Source: RGIG1681 sp045657465
GTDB taxonomy: Bacteria > Bacillota > Clostridia > Christensenellales > UBA1242
Direction of reading: 5' to 3'
NCBI GenBank assembly: GCA_045657465.1
Contig: JAZOTD010000001.1
Location: 1 to 42,523 of the forward strand
DNA length: 42,523 nucleotides
Shown: positions 16,326 through 24,448 of the stretch, piece after piece
How positions within the stretch are numbered: position 1 is the first letter of the stretch
Layout of the letters: the number at the start of each line of letters is the position of its first letter
Notes under the pieces: generated by a model
What the model was told of the DNA's origin: nothing
Seen by the model: only the letters and a program-made list of their open reading frames with translations
Databases searched by the model: none
Program-made: the position numbers and the translations under genes

Positions 16326-18056
16326 CTATTTTCTTTCTTTTAACTTTCTTTCAAACTCTAAATCTAAAAATTCGTCAGCAAGTGGCGTTATCAAATATCC
16401 ATTAAGCATCTTGCTATGCTTTTTAATGATACCCGCAACTTCATCAATTTCATTTGACCAAACAAACCATTTGCCAATATAATCTTTTGCATTTTTAACA
16501 TTTTGGTCAAGCTGTAATCTAACAACTTCACTCATCATTTTGTTTGCCACTTCAACAATTTTTTCAAAATCAAATCTTAATTTTCCATCTACAATCACAA
16601 TGGCTTTTTCACTAAGCATTCGATTGCAAATCATAACCGACCTAACTCGATGCGGTTGCTCCATGTTTGGTTTTCCTTTTAAAAAACTTTTTGAAAGGCT
16701 GGTAACCATGATTTGTTTTGCTTGAGTTTCTGAAAAACAACCCGACTCAACAAATCTATACAAGAAAGCATACATTCCCATATCGGCTTTATATTCTTCT
16801 AAAATAGCACTATATTTTCCTAAAACATTATGAGATTTAGGACCGAGCGAGTGTGTGTTTTCGTGACATATAACTGCCCAGTGGTCAGCTTCTGGATTAT
16901 AAAACTTAAATTGTTCATCACAAATCAATGCTTTATACAACTTTTTATTGCTTCTCTTTCTAATCTGTCTGTGATAAACATTTCGTCTTCCACCACCCAT
17001 TGCAAGTGCAAGCTTATCATCATTTGGCAAATTTTGCGCCACAACAATGCCTGCTTTATAAGCCCCTTCTTCACCAGTCAGTGTCACCAAATCAACATCA
17101 ACCGCAACTTGCTTTGAATCTTCTTCATTGATTAATGATTCATATTCATCTTTAAATGGCATATAGTTTGCAGCAACTGCAACCAATGATTTCAACTTTT
17201 TCAAAAGTTTTGTTCCACTCTTATTAACAATTCCAACTCTTGCACCCAGCGAATCTTTTGCATAAACCACCACACCATTATCTTTCAATTTTTTGGCAAG
17301 TGCTTCATTTTCATATATGGTTTTTGTCAAAGTCTCTTCATAACACTCACGTGTTATAGAAAACTCAAATTTTCCGCCATCAAGTTTTGCCCAAGCAATA
17401 TCTGCTTTTGCATCTAACACGGGGTCAGCTTTTCTAAGCGCAGCAATTTGAAGTTCTAAATATTTATTGAATTTTCTGTCAGTCGAATGCTGTTTTGCAA
17501 GTTCAAGTTCGTCTACCATTTGCTTAAATTCTTCAAACGCATCAACAAAATCAATCGCTTTCAATTTGTTTTCATCTCTAACAACAATTGTTCGTTGACT
17601 TAAAATTGTTTTCACTTCACCCACTTCACCTGCATCAATCATGTCGCTAAGAATTTTATGAAACTCTTCTTCCGTTAAATCCGCTGGAAAATATCCTTGA
17701 CCTGCATATTCAACAACATTTTTTGCAAGCACTGTTTTATTGCCCAAAGAATCTGGTGAAAACATGCTCTTTTGAGACAAAAACATTCTGCGTGCAAGTT
17801 CACACTTTTTGTCCCCGCTTTCAACACCTTTATTTAAAAACTCCAAAAACTCCAAGTTTTGTGGGTGCTCAAGTTTTAAATGCACTTGGTCCATAAATTT
17901 CGCAGCCCTTGTCAAATGACACAAAACAAGCAAGTCTTCATTTGACAACCTTTTAACAACACGGTCATCATTTGAAAGCATCTTTATGCCCTTATATGTT
18001 CTTTTTGACGTTCTGTGTTTTAATTCTTTTAATGACATTGCAAGTTTATAGTTCAT
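16326..18056 (-). CDS. M49 (dipeptidyl peptidase III-like) metallohydrolase
   Basis: The 576 aa protein has a zinc site resembling peptidase family M49: HENTH (398-402) followed by SLGP and then ILEEYKAD (418-425), equivalent to the zinc-ligand glutamate motif EECRAE of DPP III. Note that the classical DPP III site is HELLGH (six residues), while this protein has a standard five-residue HEXXH. N-terminal RAAKFMDQVHLK also resembles the DPP III start region. There is no signal peptide, so it is cytoplasmic. It starts at an ATG behind GGAG and is monocistronic. The family call is good; dipeptide release is not proven, and some distant relatives may have other substrates. Confidence 0.72.
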   Translation of the reverse strand: MNYKLAMSLKELKHRTSKRTYKGIKMLSNDDRVVKRLSNEDLLVLCHLTRAAKFMDQVHLKLEHPQNLEFLEFLNKGVESGDKKCELARRMFLSQKSMFSPDSLGNKTVLAKNVVEYAGQGYFPADLTEEEFHKILSDMIDAGEVGEVKTILSQRTIVVRDENKLKAIDFVDAFEEFKQMVDELELAKQHSTDRKFNKYLELQIAALRKADPVLDAKADIAWAKLDGGKFEFSITRECYEETLTKTIYENEALAKKLKDNGVVVYAKDSLGARVGIVNKSGTKLLKKLKSLVAVAANYMPFKDEYESLINEEDSKQVAVDVDLVTLTGEEGAYKAGIVVAQNLPNDDKLALAMGGGRRNVYHRQIRKRSNKKLYKALICDEQFKFYNPEADHWAVICHENTHSLGPKSHNVLGKYSAILEEYKADMGMYAFLYRFVESGCFSETQAKQIMVTSLSKSFLKGKPNMEQPHRVRSVMICNRMLSEKAIVIVDGKLRFDFEKIVEVANKMMSEVVRLQLDQNVKNAKDYIGKWFVWSNEIDEVAGIIKKHSKMLNGYLITPLADEFLDLEFERKLKERK

Positions 18057-18082
18057 AATCTCTCCAACCTAATTATATTTCT

Positions 18083-18111
18083 ATTTTATGACTAATAATC
18101 AAAAATTTCAA
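18083..18111 (-). promoter_or_regulatory. Promoter of the M49-like gene
   Basis: Minus-strand -35 TTGAAA (18106-18111), 17-base spacer, -10 TAAAAT (18083-18088). Confidence 0.5.
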
Positions 18112-18136
18112 TAAATTCAATAAAAAATCATTAAAA

Positions 18137-18169
18137 AATAAAAAGAAATGCAGTTTTTACATTTCTTTT
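18137..18169 (-). terminator. Terminator of the mrnC-to-recR operon
   Basis: 10-bp stem 18141-18150 / 18160-18169. The right arm contains the last recR codons and the stop lies in the loop (18157-18159). A T-rich tail follows on the minus strand. Confidence 0.8.
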
Positions 18170-18753
18170 CTATCAGCCAACGCTTTTGACAAGGTTACTT
18201 CATCAGCATATTCAAGTTCACTGCCCATTGAAATACCTTGTGCAATTCTCGAAACTTTTACACCAAGTGGTTTTAAAAGTTTTGCAATATACATTGCTGT
18301 TGCCTCACCTTCAACATCTGGGTTTGTTGCAATGATAACTTCTTCAGTTCCTTCATCACTGATTCGAGTAAGCAGTTCACGAATTCTAATATCATTTGGA
18401 CCAACGCCAGCAAGTGGGTTTATTGTTCCATGCAAAATATGATATTGTCCTTTAAAATTTCCTGTTTTTTCAACAGCCATTGCATCTTTTGGTTCTTTAA
18501 CCACACATATAACCTTGCTAGATCTCTCTCTGCAAATCTTGCAAGGTGTTTGTTCAGTGTAATTTCCGCATACTTCACAAAATTTTATTTTTGCTTTTAG
18601 GTTTAAAACGGCATCAGCAAAACTCTTTGCCTGTTCATCACTAGACCTGATTATATGATATGCATATCTTTCAGCGGTTTTTCTGCCAACGCTTGGAAGT
18701 TTTGAAAACTCATTAATCATTCTAGCGATAGGTTCAATTTGATTCAAGTCCAC
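18157..18753 (-). CDS. recR: Recombination mediator RecR
   Basis: RecR works with RecO/RecF to load RecA at gaps. The 198 aa protein is full length: helix-hairpin-helix LPSVGRKTAERYAYHI, zinc finger Cys59-Cys62-Cys71-Cys74, Toprim domain with VVKEPKDAMAVEKTG and the Walker-B-like tail. The start is GTG (18751-18753), and its G is the last base of the ybaB TAG stop, so the genes overlap by one base and are translationally coupled. A G-rich site (GGGGG) lies 9 bases upstream. Confidence 0.96.
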   Translation of the reverse strand: MDLNQIEPIARMINEFSKLPSVGRKTAERYAYHIIRSSDEQAKSFADAVLNLKAKIKFCEVCGNYTEQTPCKICRERSSKVICVVKEPKDAMAVEKTGNFKGQYHILHGTINPLAGVGPNDIRIRELLTRISDEGTEEVIIATNPDVEGEATAMYIAKLLKPLGVKVSRIAQGISMGSELEYADEVTLSKALADRKEM

Positions 18754-19073
18754 TAAATAAGACCCCCAAATCCACCAAGTTTGCTATTTTTCATTTCATC
18801 AGCTTTTGCTTTTGCATCGTTGTATGCAGCAACAACCAAATCTTCTAACATTTCAACATCATCTGGGTCAACAACTGACTGATCAATTTTAACGCTTTGC
18901 ATTTCAAACGCACCATTAATTTCAACCTTAACAAGTCCGCCACTTGCAGAACCTTCAAACACAGCATTGTCAATTTCTTCTTTTGCTCTCATTGCATCTT
19001 GTTGCATTTTTTGTGCTTGACGCATCATAGCTTGCATATTTCCGCCGCCAAATCCACCAAATCTATTTGCCAT
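18753..19073 (-). CDS. YbaB/EbfC nucleoid-associated protein
   Basis: Small DNA-binding protein usually encoded between dnaX and recR. The 106 aa sequence has the Gly/Met-rich start MANRFGGFGGGNMQAMM, the helical KMQQDAMRAKEEIDNA, then VKVEINGAFEMQSVKID and the C-terminal helix. Two in-frame ATGs (19079, 19073) exist. AAAGGAG lies only 2 bases from the first and 8 from the second, so 19073 is chosen. Confidence 0.93.
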   Translation of the reverse strand: MANRFGGFGGGNMQAMMRQAQKMQQDAMRAKEEIDNAVFEGSASGGLVKVEINGAFEMQSVKIDQSVVDPDDVEMLEDLVVAAYNDAKAKADEMKNSKLGGFGGLI

Positions 19074-19137
19074 AAACATATCTCCTTTTACACAATTATT
19101 ATAATTTATTTTTTCTATTTTTCAAACAATTTACTGT

Positions 19138-19638
19138 CTACTTTATAACAAGTTTTCCACCCAATATCTTATTCAATAAATCAACTGGTGATTCTTGTTT
19201 TACATTTTCATAAATTTTAAAGCCTAAGCCTTTTTCCTTGAAAAACCCTGCCATAACTTCATGATATTTTTCATTCACCACAAGCTCATTTATGCTGTCA
19301 TCATCTGCATAAATAACGGCAACACCATCTTCATTTTTTATGTTTTTGATTTGTCTGCAAAGCATCAATAGTGGCATTTCTTTTCGAATTCTTAAAAACG
19401 CTAACAATTCACCAAGAAGTCGAATGTCATCAGAAATAACAACCGGCTTTGCCTGTTCTAATTCTTGCTTAATTTCAACAATTTCTGCATTAATTGCATT
19501 TTTTAGCTCTATTTTTTGTTCATTTTGCAGTTTTTTTTCTGGTGTTTTTTCGAATATTTCTTCACTTAGGCCCCTAACTGGGAAATTTCTTGACAATCTC
19601 CTCAAGTTTTTCAACTCGCCTAATAAGTGAACTTTCAT
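19138..19638 (-). CDS. dnaX: DnaX C-terminal region in the +1 frame (tau-type extension)
   Basis: This frame encodes the part of DnaX that is missing from the preceding frame. After about residue 22 it reads VRGLSEEIFEKT, a Lys/Glu/Gln-rich linker, then LLGELLAFLRIRKEMPLLML and a small alpha/beta domain ending GGKLVIK, which fits the C-terminal domain of Firmicutes DnaX. It overlaps the 379-codon dnaX frame by 65 bases (19574-19638) and is +1 relative to it. The nominal ATG at 19638 lies inside the dnaX helix region and has no ribosome binding site. Independent initiation there is therefore unlikely; the region is probably reached by frameshifting, or the two frames are one gene broken by an indel. 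The coordinates are the full open frame; the true coding part probably begins near 19583. Confidence 0.75.
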   Translation of the reverse strand: MKVHLLGELKNLRRLSRNFPVRGLSEEIFEKTPEKKLQNEQKIELKNAINAEIVEIKQELEQAKPVVISDDIRLLGELLAFLRIRKEMPLLMLCRQIKNIKNEDGVAVIYADDDSINELVVNEKYHEVMAGFFKEKGLGFKIYENVKQESPVDLLNKILGGKLVIK

Positions 19639-20713
19639 TAATGATTTTTATGATAGCGGTTTCAAGCACAATTCTTGGTTGAACTGAATATCTCAAATCT
19701 TGTTCAACAGAACTTAAAACTTCAACAGCCTTAAGCATTTCTGCATAATGGTCACTTGTTGCTTGAGCCTTCATTTGTTCATAGATGTCATCTTTGACAA
19801 CCACAATTTCTCTCGATTTATCACCAAGTGTGTGAACCAAAATCAAATCTCTAAAATATGAAATGATGTCGTTTGAGAAAACCAATGGGCTTTTGCCTTG
19901 AGACAAAACCTTGTCAAGTTCAGTTAACGCCTCACCAACATTCTTGTTTAAAATTTCGTTTGCTATCTTGATCAAAATTTCTCTTTCTGAAACACCAAGC
20001 ACAGAAAGCACTTTTTGATAAGTAAGTTCGCTGCCAGCAAATGAAACACATCTGTCAGCAATTGAAAGCGTGTCACGAACACTGCCTTCTCCGGCTCTGG
20101 CAATAACATTTATTGCCTGCTCATCATAAGAAACTTTTTCTTCATCTAAAATCTTTTTCAAAAACCCTGTCAGTTCATCAAGAGAAACAAGTTTGAAGTC
20201 AAAACGCAAACATCTTGAAAGAATCGTTGCAGGAAGTTTGTGAACTTCAGTTGTTGCAAGCACAAACACTGTGTGTGCTGGTGGCTCTTCTAATGTTTTC
20301 AAGAGTGCGTTAAACGCACTTGTTGAAAGCATATGAACTTCGTCAATAATATAAACCTTATATTTTCCAACAACTGGTGGATATTTAACTTTTTCACGAA
20401 GATCTCTAATTTCATCAACGCCATTGTTTGAAGCCGCGTCAATTTCAAGCACATCAATGTTAGTTTTGTCTAAACTTTGACATGTTTCACACTCAAGACA
20501 TGGAGATCCGTTTTTTGCATTAGGACAATTGATTGCTTTTGCAAAAATCTTTGCTGTGCTGGTTTTTCCAGTTCCACGACTTCCAGTAAATAGATAAGCA
20601 TGTGAAATTTTATCAAACTCTATTTGGTTCACAAGTGTTTTCACAATGTGGTCTTGACCAATAACTTCTTCAAAAGTGCGTGGTCTATATTTTCTATATA
20701 GTGCTAAATACAT
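19574..20713 (-). CDS. dnaX: DNA polymerase III gamma/tau subunit, N-terminal frame
   Basis: ATPase of the sliding-clamp loader. This 379-codon frame contains domains I-III: GSRGTGKT Walker A (44-51), zinc-binding Cys63, Cys72, Cys75, Cys78, Walker B DEVH (124-127), the sensor region TTEVHKLPATILSRC, and the collar domain ending in the helix LIRRVEKLEEIVKKFPS. That is the extent of a gamma-type product. A full-length Firmicutes DnaX is about 550 aa, and the rest lies in the overlapping +1 frame. AGGAG precedes the start by 7 bases; sigH ends 10 bases upstream. The short product alone should be a working clamp-loader ATPase. Confidence 0.93.
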   Translation of the reverse strand: MYLALYRKYRPRTFEEVIGQDHIVKTLVNQIEFDKISHAYLFTGSRGTGKTSTAKIFAKAINCPNAKNGSPCLECETCQSLDKTNIDVLEIDAASNNGVDEIRDLREKVKYPPVVGKYKVYIIDEVHMLSTSAFNALLKTLEEPPAHTVFVLATTEVHKLPATILSRCLRFDFKLVSLDELTGFLKKILDEEKVSYDEQAINVIARAGEGSVRDTLSIADRCVSFAGSELTYQKVLSVLGVSEREILIKIANEILNKNVGEALTELDKVLSQGKSPLVFSNDIISYFRDLILVHTLGDKSREIVVVKDDIYEQMKAQATSDHYAEMLKAVEVLSSVEQDLRYSVQPRIVLETAIIKIINESSLIRRVEKLEEIVKKFPS

Positions 20714-20723
20714 GGCTCTTCTC

Positions 20724-21278
20724 CTACTTTAATTTAGATTTAATCCTTTGCAAAGTGTTGTCTATTGACTTCACATCTTTGTTTAAATTTTTTGCAATCT
20801 CGCTTTGTTTTTCACCAGCTAGATAATGACTTAAAACCAACTTTTCAAACTCTGACAAATTTTTTTCACAGAGTCTTAATCTTTCGTCAATTTTTTCTTT
20901 ATCAATAAAAATTTCTAATGGGTCGTTTGATGTTGTTCTATCTAAAAACGCATCGAGTTTTGAAACTTCTTCACCAGACTCAGTAATATTAACAAGTGAC
21001 AACGCTTCATTAAGTGCTTTGTTTTTCTGCGTATTGGCTTTTTTGATAGCATCAATAATTTGCCTTTTAATGCAAAGTTTTGCAAATGCATCAAAACGCT
21101 CTTCAAACAAATCTTCACCATTGTAACTGTTGCAAGCTTCAAGCAAACCAATCACACCCTCTTCAAACAAGTCTTCGGCTGTTCCGCCTGCAATATAAAA
21201 TCTCCTACACACCGAAGTTATGTAAGACTTATATTTTTGCACAATCTTCACAATATCACTTGCAAGCACGTTTTTCAT
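20724..21278 (-). CDS. sigH: RNA polymerase sigma factor, SigH (Spo0H)-like
   Basis: The 184 aa protein has region 2 (EDLFEEGVIGLLEACNSYN, then FDAFAKLCIKRQIIDAI, matching the FKAFAELCITRQIITAIK pattern of SigH) and region 4 (GEKQSEIAKNLNKDVKSIDN, matching the DRHVKSIDNALQRVKRKL ending of SigH). It is shorter than the about 215 aa of Bacillus SigH. Its place after mrnC and rlmB is the conserved Bacillus/Clostridia order (yazC-yacO-yacP-sigH). AAAGGA inside the end of rlmB serves as ribosome binding site. SigH is known for sporulation and competence control in relatives; whether this organism sporulates cannot be told here. Confidence 0.88.
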   Translation of the reverse strand: MKNVLASDIVKIVQKYKSYITSVCRRFYIAGGTAEDLFEEGVIGLLEACNSYNGEDLFEERFDAFAKLCIKRQIIDAIKKANTQKNKALNEALSLVNITESGEEVSKLDAFLDRTTSNDPLEIFIDKEKIDERLRLCEKNLSEFEKLVLSHYLAGEKQSEIAKNLNKDVKSIDNTLQRIKSKLK

Positions 21279-21281
21279 TCA

Positions 21282-22004
21282 CTAAATCCTTTGTCTAACT
21301 GCTTCATAAAGCACAATGCCAGCACTCACACTTGCATTGAGCGAATTAACTTTTCCAAACATAGGAATTGAGATAACTCCATCACACAATTTTTTTGTGA
21401 GTGGTTTAACACCAGTTCCTTCACCACCAACAACCAAAGCAATGTCGCCTTTTAAATTTGTCTTATGCATTTGTTCACCATCCATGTCAGCAGCATAAAC
21501 CCAAATGTTTTGTTTTTTCATTTCTTCAATTGCCTGGTTTAAGTTTGAAACTTTAATAACCGGCATGTAGGCTGTTGCACCAGCCGAAGTTCTAACAACC
21601 GTTTCATTAACTGTTGCACTTCTGCGATTTGGAATAATCACACCAGTTGCACCAGCACATTCAGCAACTCTAATAACTGAACCAAGGTTGTGTGGGTCAA
21701 GAACTTCATCAAGCACAACAAACATAATATCTTTGCCATCTTTTCTTGCTCTTGAAACAACTTCATCAAGGTTTGCATATTTAAATTCTGAATAAATTGC
21801 AATGATTCCTTGATGATGTCCAGTCTCTGAAACTTTGTCAAGTCCACGCTTGTCTACAAATTCAACCTTAACACCACGTTCTCTTGCTTGTTTTTGAAGT
21901 GCACGCACTTCTTGGTCACTAATTCCGTCAGCAATCATAATTTTTTCAATAGTTACATCAGAGTTTAACAACTCTTTTACAGGGTTTTTTCCTTCAATTT
22001 TCAT
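21282..22004 (-). CDS. rlmB: 23S rRNA (guanosine-2'-O-)-methyltransferase, SpoU family
   Basis: TrmH/SpoU methyltransferase. The 240 aa protein has an N-terminal L7Ae-like substrate domain (IEGKNPVKELL), then the knotted methyltransferase motifs LDEVLDPHNLGSVIRVAE, VVGGEGTGVKPL and IPMFGKVNSLNASVSAGI. A GTG at 22013 could extend it by three residues, but AGGTG lies 6 bases before the ATG at 22004. It is followed by sigH with three bases between stop and start codons. RlmB versus another SpoU target is by synteny with mrnC and sigH. Confidence 0.9.
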   Translation of the reverse strand: MKIEGKNPVKELLNSDVTIEKIMIADGISDQEVRALQKQARERGVKVEFVDKRGLDKVSETGHHQGIIAIYSEFKYANLDEVVSRARKDGKDIMFVVLDEVLDPHNLGSVIRVAECAGATGVIIPNRRSATVNETVVRTSAGATAYMPVIKVSNLNQAIEEMKKQNIWVYAADMDGEQMHKTNLKGDIALVVGGEGTGVKPLTKKLCDGVISIPMFGKVNSLNASVSAGIVLYEAVRQRI

Positions 22005-22049
22005 TTTTTTCACCTATTTAAATTGATTTTTTTGTTATTTTTGCGGTTT

Positions 22050-22454
22050 TTATTCAACCTTCATTTCTTCAAGTGAAAGATTTAAAATTTGATTAAGTCT
22101 TTCTTCTTGACCAGTTAAATGCAAATATCCAACAACAGCTTCAAGTGCTGTCGCATAAATATATTCGGTAAAAGAAAAGTTTTTTGATTTGGTGTGAATG
22201 TGAGTGTTTCTTGCACGTCTTGCCACATCAGCCTCGTCATCAGTCAAACTTTCTTCTATCTTTTTAAAAGTTTTAAATTGCGCACCAGCCGACACCACTG
22301 AAGAAACATATTTATTCATTTTGTTTACTTTCACACCATAAACCATTGCAACATGTTTTCTAACAAACAAAGTGTGCACACTGTCGCCAATCATTGCCAG
22401 CACCAATGGTTGCATATTTTTTATGGTTAACTTTTCATTTTCACTAATTTGCAT
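22050..22454 (-). CDS. mrnC: Mini-ribonuclease III
   Basis: Mini-III is the RNase III catalytic domain without a dsRNA-binding domain; it matures 23S rRNA ends in Bacillus. The 134 aa protein has LAMIGDSVHTLFVRKHV (the catalytic Gly-Asp), VSSVVSAGAQ, RRARNTHIHTKSKN and TEYIYATALEAVVGYLHL with the second acidic residue. AGGTG precedes the ATG. It is the first gene of the mrnC-rlmB-sigH-dnaX-ybaB-recR operon. Confidence 0.93.
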   Translation of the reverse strand: MQISENEKLTIKNMQPLVLAMIGDSVHTLFVRKHVAMVYGVKVNKMNKYVSSVVSAGAQFKTFKKIEESLTDDEADVARRARNTHIHTKSKNFSFTEYIYATALEAVVGYLHLTGQEERLNQILNLSLEEMKVE

Positions 22455-22473
22455 AATTCACCTATACCCCTTT

Positions 22474-22502
22474 ATTATACAACATTTATCAGCTTTTAGC
22501 AA
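22474..22502 (-). promoter_or_regulatory. Promoter of the mrnC-to-recR operon
   Basis: Minus-strand -35 TTGCTA (22497-22502), 17-base spacer, -10 TATAAT (22474-22479). No other promoter this good is seen within the operon. Confidence 0.78.
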
Positions 22503-22544
22503 GATAATACACTTTTTCTTTTTCACAAAGAAATTTTTGATATG

Positions 22545-22573
22545 TTGAAAAATAAATATTCTTGATACATAAT
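22545..22573 (+). promoter_or_regulatory. Promoter of the amidase gene
   Basis: -35 TTGAAA (22545-22550), 17-base spacer, -10 CATAAT (22568-22573). Confidence 0.5.
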
Positions 22574-22625
22574 CTATCCACAAATTTCACAAAATAAAAA
22601 TAATTAATAAAAAATAAGGAAAAAT

Positions 22626-23324
22626 ATGAAAAAAATAATAAATTTCACACTCACAATGGCTTTTGTGTTTATGTTTTGCGTTTTTTCTTTTTCAAATAAT
22701 CTTGTTGCTCGCGCCCATATCACAACCACTGACACCGTGCCTAGTCGAAACTACACCGTGGTTATAGACCCTGGTCATGGCGGAACCGACCCCGGCTCAA
22801 TTGGATATAAAACAAAAATTCACGAAGCAGAGTTAAATTTAAAATTATCTTTTCTTTTGAAAAACAAACTTGAAGCTTCAGGCATTAATGTGATTATGAC
22901 ACGAAAAGATGAAAAGGCTCTAATTGAAGGTGCTGGAAAAAAATGGAAAAAAGATGATATGCAAAAACGAAAAGAGTTAATTAAAGCACATCGCCCAAAC
23001 ATGGTTATTAGTTTGCATCAAAACAGCTACACTAACCACTCGCTCCGTGGAGCTCAAGTTTTTTATGACAAAACCAGTGAAATAAGCAAACAAATTGCAG
23101 ATTATATTCAAGACGAATTTAAAACAAACCTAGACAAAAGCATAAAAGCCACAAGCCCTGGAGATTATTTTATGCTCAAATGCACAACCGCACCATCTGT
23201 TTTGGTTGAATGCGGTTTCTTGTCAAATGAAGAAGATGAAAAACTTTTAACCAGTCCAGAGTATCAAGAAAAAATAATCAATTGCATTTATATGGGTATT
23301 GTTAAATTTTTGCAAATAAAATAA
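22626..23324 (+). CDS. N-acetylmuramoyl-L-alanine amidase (Amidase_3, CwlD-like)
   Basis: Secreted or membrane-anchored zinc amidase that cuts the stem peptide from peptidoglycan. A signal peptide or anchor covers residues 1-30 (Lys-rich start, then a Phe/Met/Val core, VARAH end). The catalytic domain has IDPGHGGTDPGS (zinc His51), KIHEAELNL (zinc Glu67), VISLHQNS (zinc His131) and VLVECGFLSN (catalytic Glu195). At 232 aa it has one catalytic domain and no SH3 or repeat wall-binding domain, which matches CwlD in size. CwlD acts in spore cortex formation in Bacillus; that role here is only a possibility. AAGGA precedes the ATG. Confidence 0.92.
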   Translation: MKKIINFTLTMAFVFMFCVFSFSNNLVARAHITTTDTVPSRNYTVVIDPGHGGTDPGSIGYKTKIHEAELNLKLSFLLKNKLEASGINVIMTRKDEKALIEGAGKKWKKDDMQKRKELIKAHRPNMVISLHQNSYTNHSLRGAQVFYDKTSEISKQIADYIQDEFKTNLDKSIKATSPGDYFMLKCTTAPSVLVECGFLSNEEDEKLLTSPEYQEKIINCIYMGIVKFLQIK

Positions 23325-23327
23325 AAA

Positions 23328-23352
23328 GACTAGCAAAGGCTAGAATTTTTTA
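23328..23352 (+). terminator. Terminator of the amidase gene
   Basis: Short stem CTAGC/GCTAG (23330-23334 / 23339-23343) and a T-run. A second, longer hairpin AAGAGTTAG/CTAACTCTT follows at 23367-23392, with a T-rich tail. Confidence 0.65.
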
Positions 23353-23439
23353 AACTATTAAAATCAAAGAGTTAGATAAACACCTAACTCTTATTTTAAT
23401 TTATAAATTATAAATGAATAAAATTTAGCAAATTAAGTC

Positions 23440-23468
23440 GAGACAAATTATTTTATTTTTTATATAAT
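23440..23468 (+). promoter_or_regulatory. Promoter of the araC-family gene
   Basis: -35 GAGACA (23440-23445), 17-base spacer, -10 TATAAT (23463-23468). Confidence 0.55.
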
Positions 23469-23491
23469 GAGGATGTATGGAGTAAACACAA

Positions 23492-24367
23492 ATGAATGAA
23501 CATATCGAAGCAGTTCAAAAAATGCAGGATTATATTGCAGTACATCTTGATAATAATATTACAATGACAGATTTAGCAAAAGAATCACAATATTCACCAT
23601 GGTATTCTTATAGATTATTTGTGGATTTGCTTCATATGACACCGGCAGTTTATATTAGGCGATTGAGGTTATCTAAATCAGCACTTCGACTACGAGATGA
23701 AAAAATAAAAGTTATTGATATTGCATATGATACTGGATTTGATAGCGTAGATGGATATCAGAGAGCATTTTATAAAGAATTTGGATGCAATCCACATGAG
23801 TATGCTATTTGTCCTATTCCAATCTATTTATTCACACCATATGGGGTTAAATATACAAATGTAAAGGAAAATAAAAATATGAGTGAAGTTAAAAATGTTT
23901 TTGTTCAAGTAATTGAGAAACCAGAAAGAAAAGTTATTATCAAACGAGGAAAAGAGGCTACAGATTACTTTAAGTATTGTGAGGAAGTTGGGTGTGATGT
24001 CTGGGGTCTGTTAAGTAGTATCAAATCCATTTGTGGCGAACCAGTATGTTTATGGCTTCCTAAAAAGTATATTAAGGAAAATACATCTGAATATGTGCAA
24101 GGTGTAGAAGTTCCAATGGATTATACGGGTCAAATTCCAGAAGGTTTTGATGTAATTGAACTACCTAAATGCAAATATATTATGTTCCAGGGTGAACCAT
24201 TTGAAGAGGAAAACTTTTGTGAGGCAATTGGTCAAGTATGTGATGCAATTAAAAAATACAATCCTAATATCAATGGATTTAATTGGGATGATGATAATCC
24301 TCGTATTCAATTAGAACCTATTGGAACAAGAGGATATATTGAATTACATCCGATAAAAAATATTTAA
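23492..24367 (+). CDS. AraC family regulator with GyrI-like effector domain
   Basis: The 291 aa protein has an N-terminal AraC double helix-turn-helix (residues about 1-105; DLAKESQYSPWYSYRLF and IAYDTGFDSVDGYQRAF) and a C-terminal GyrI-like/Rob-type small-molecule domain ending GYIELHPIK. This is the domain order of Rob and of many AraC regulators of drug or metabolite response. GGAG lies 9 bases before the ATG at 23492. Codon choice (GTA, GGA, CGA, ATA) looks different from neighbours, and the gene stands alone between terminators, which suggests recent acquisition. No target gene adjoins it. Confidence 0.92.
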   Translation: MNEHIEAVQKMQDYIAVHLDNNITMTDLAKESQYSPWYSYRLFVDLLHMTPAVYIRRLRLSKSALRLRDEKIKVIDIAYDTGFDSVDGYQRAFYKEFGCNPHEYAICPIPIYLFTPYGVKYTNVKENKNMSEVKNVFVQVIEKPERKVIIKRGKEATDYFKYCEEVGCDVWGLLSSIKSICGEPVCLWLPKKYIKENTSEYVQGVEVPMDYTGQIPEGFDVIELPKCKYIMFQGEPFEEENFCEAIGQVCDAIKKYNPNINGFNWDDDNPRIQLEPIGTRGYIELHPIKNI

Positions 24368-24377
24368 ATTATTGAAC

Positions 24378-24420
24378 ACAAAAAGAACTTTATCATAATT
24401 GATAAAGTTCTTTTTATTTC
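24378..24420. terminator. Bidirectional terminator between araC-family gene and pyrophosphatase
   Basis: Perfect 14-bp stem 24382-24395 / 24400-24413 with a TAAT loop and a T-rich tail. A second inverted repeat AGTTTCAA/TTGAAACT lies at 24424-24443 before the pyrophosphatase stop. Confidence 0.9.
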
Positions 24421-24448
24421 GCTAGTTTCAAAAGTTTGAAACTAACTG

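Noticed and set aside
19138..19638. dnaX C-terminal frame as an independent gene
   Set aside because: Its only ATG lies inside dnaX coding sequence without a ribosome binding site, and the encoded part continues DnaX, so an independent gene is less likely than a frameshift product.
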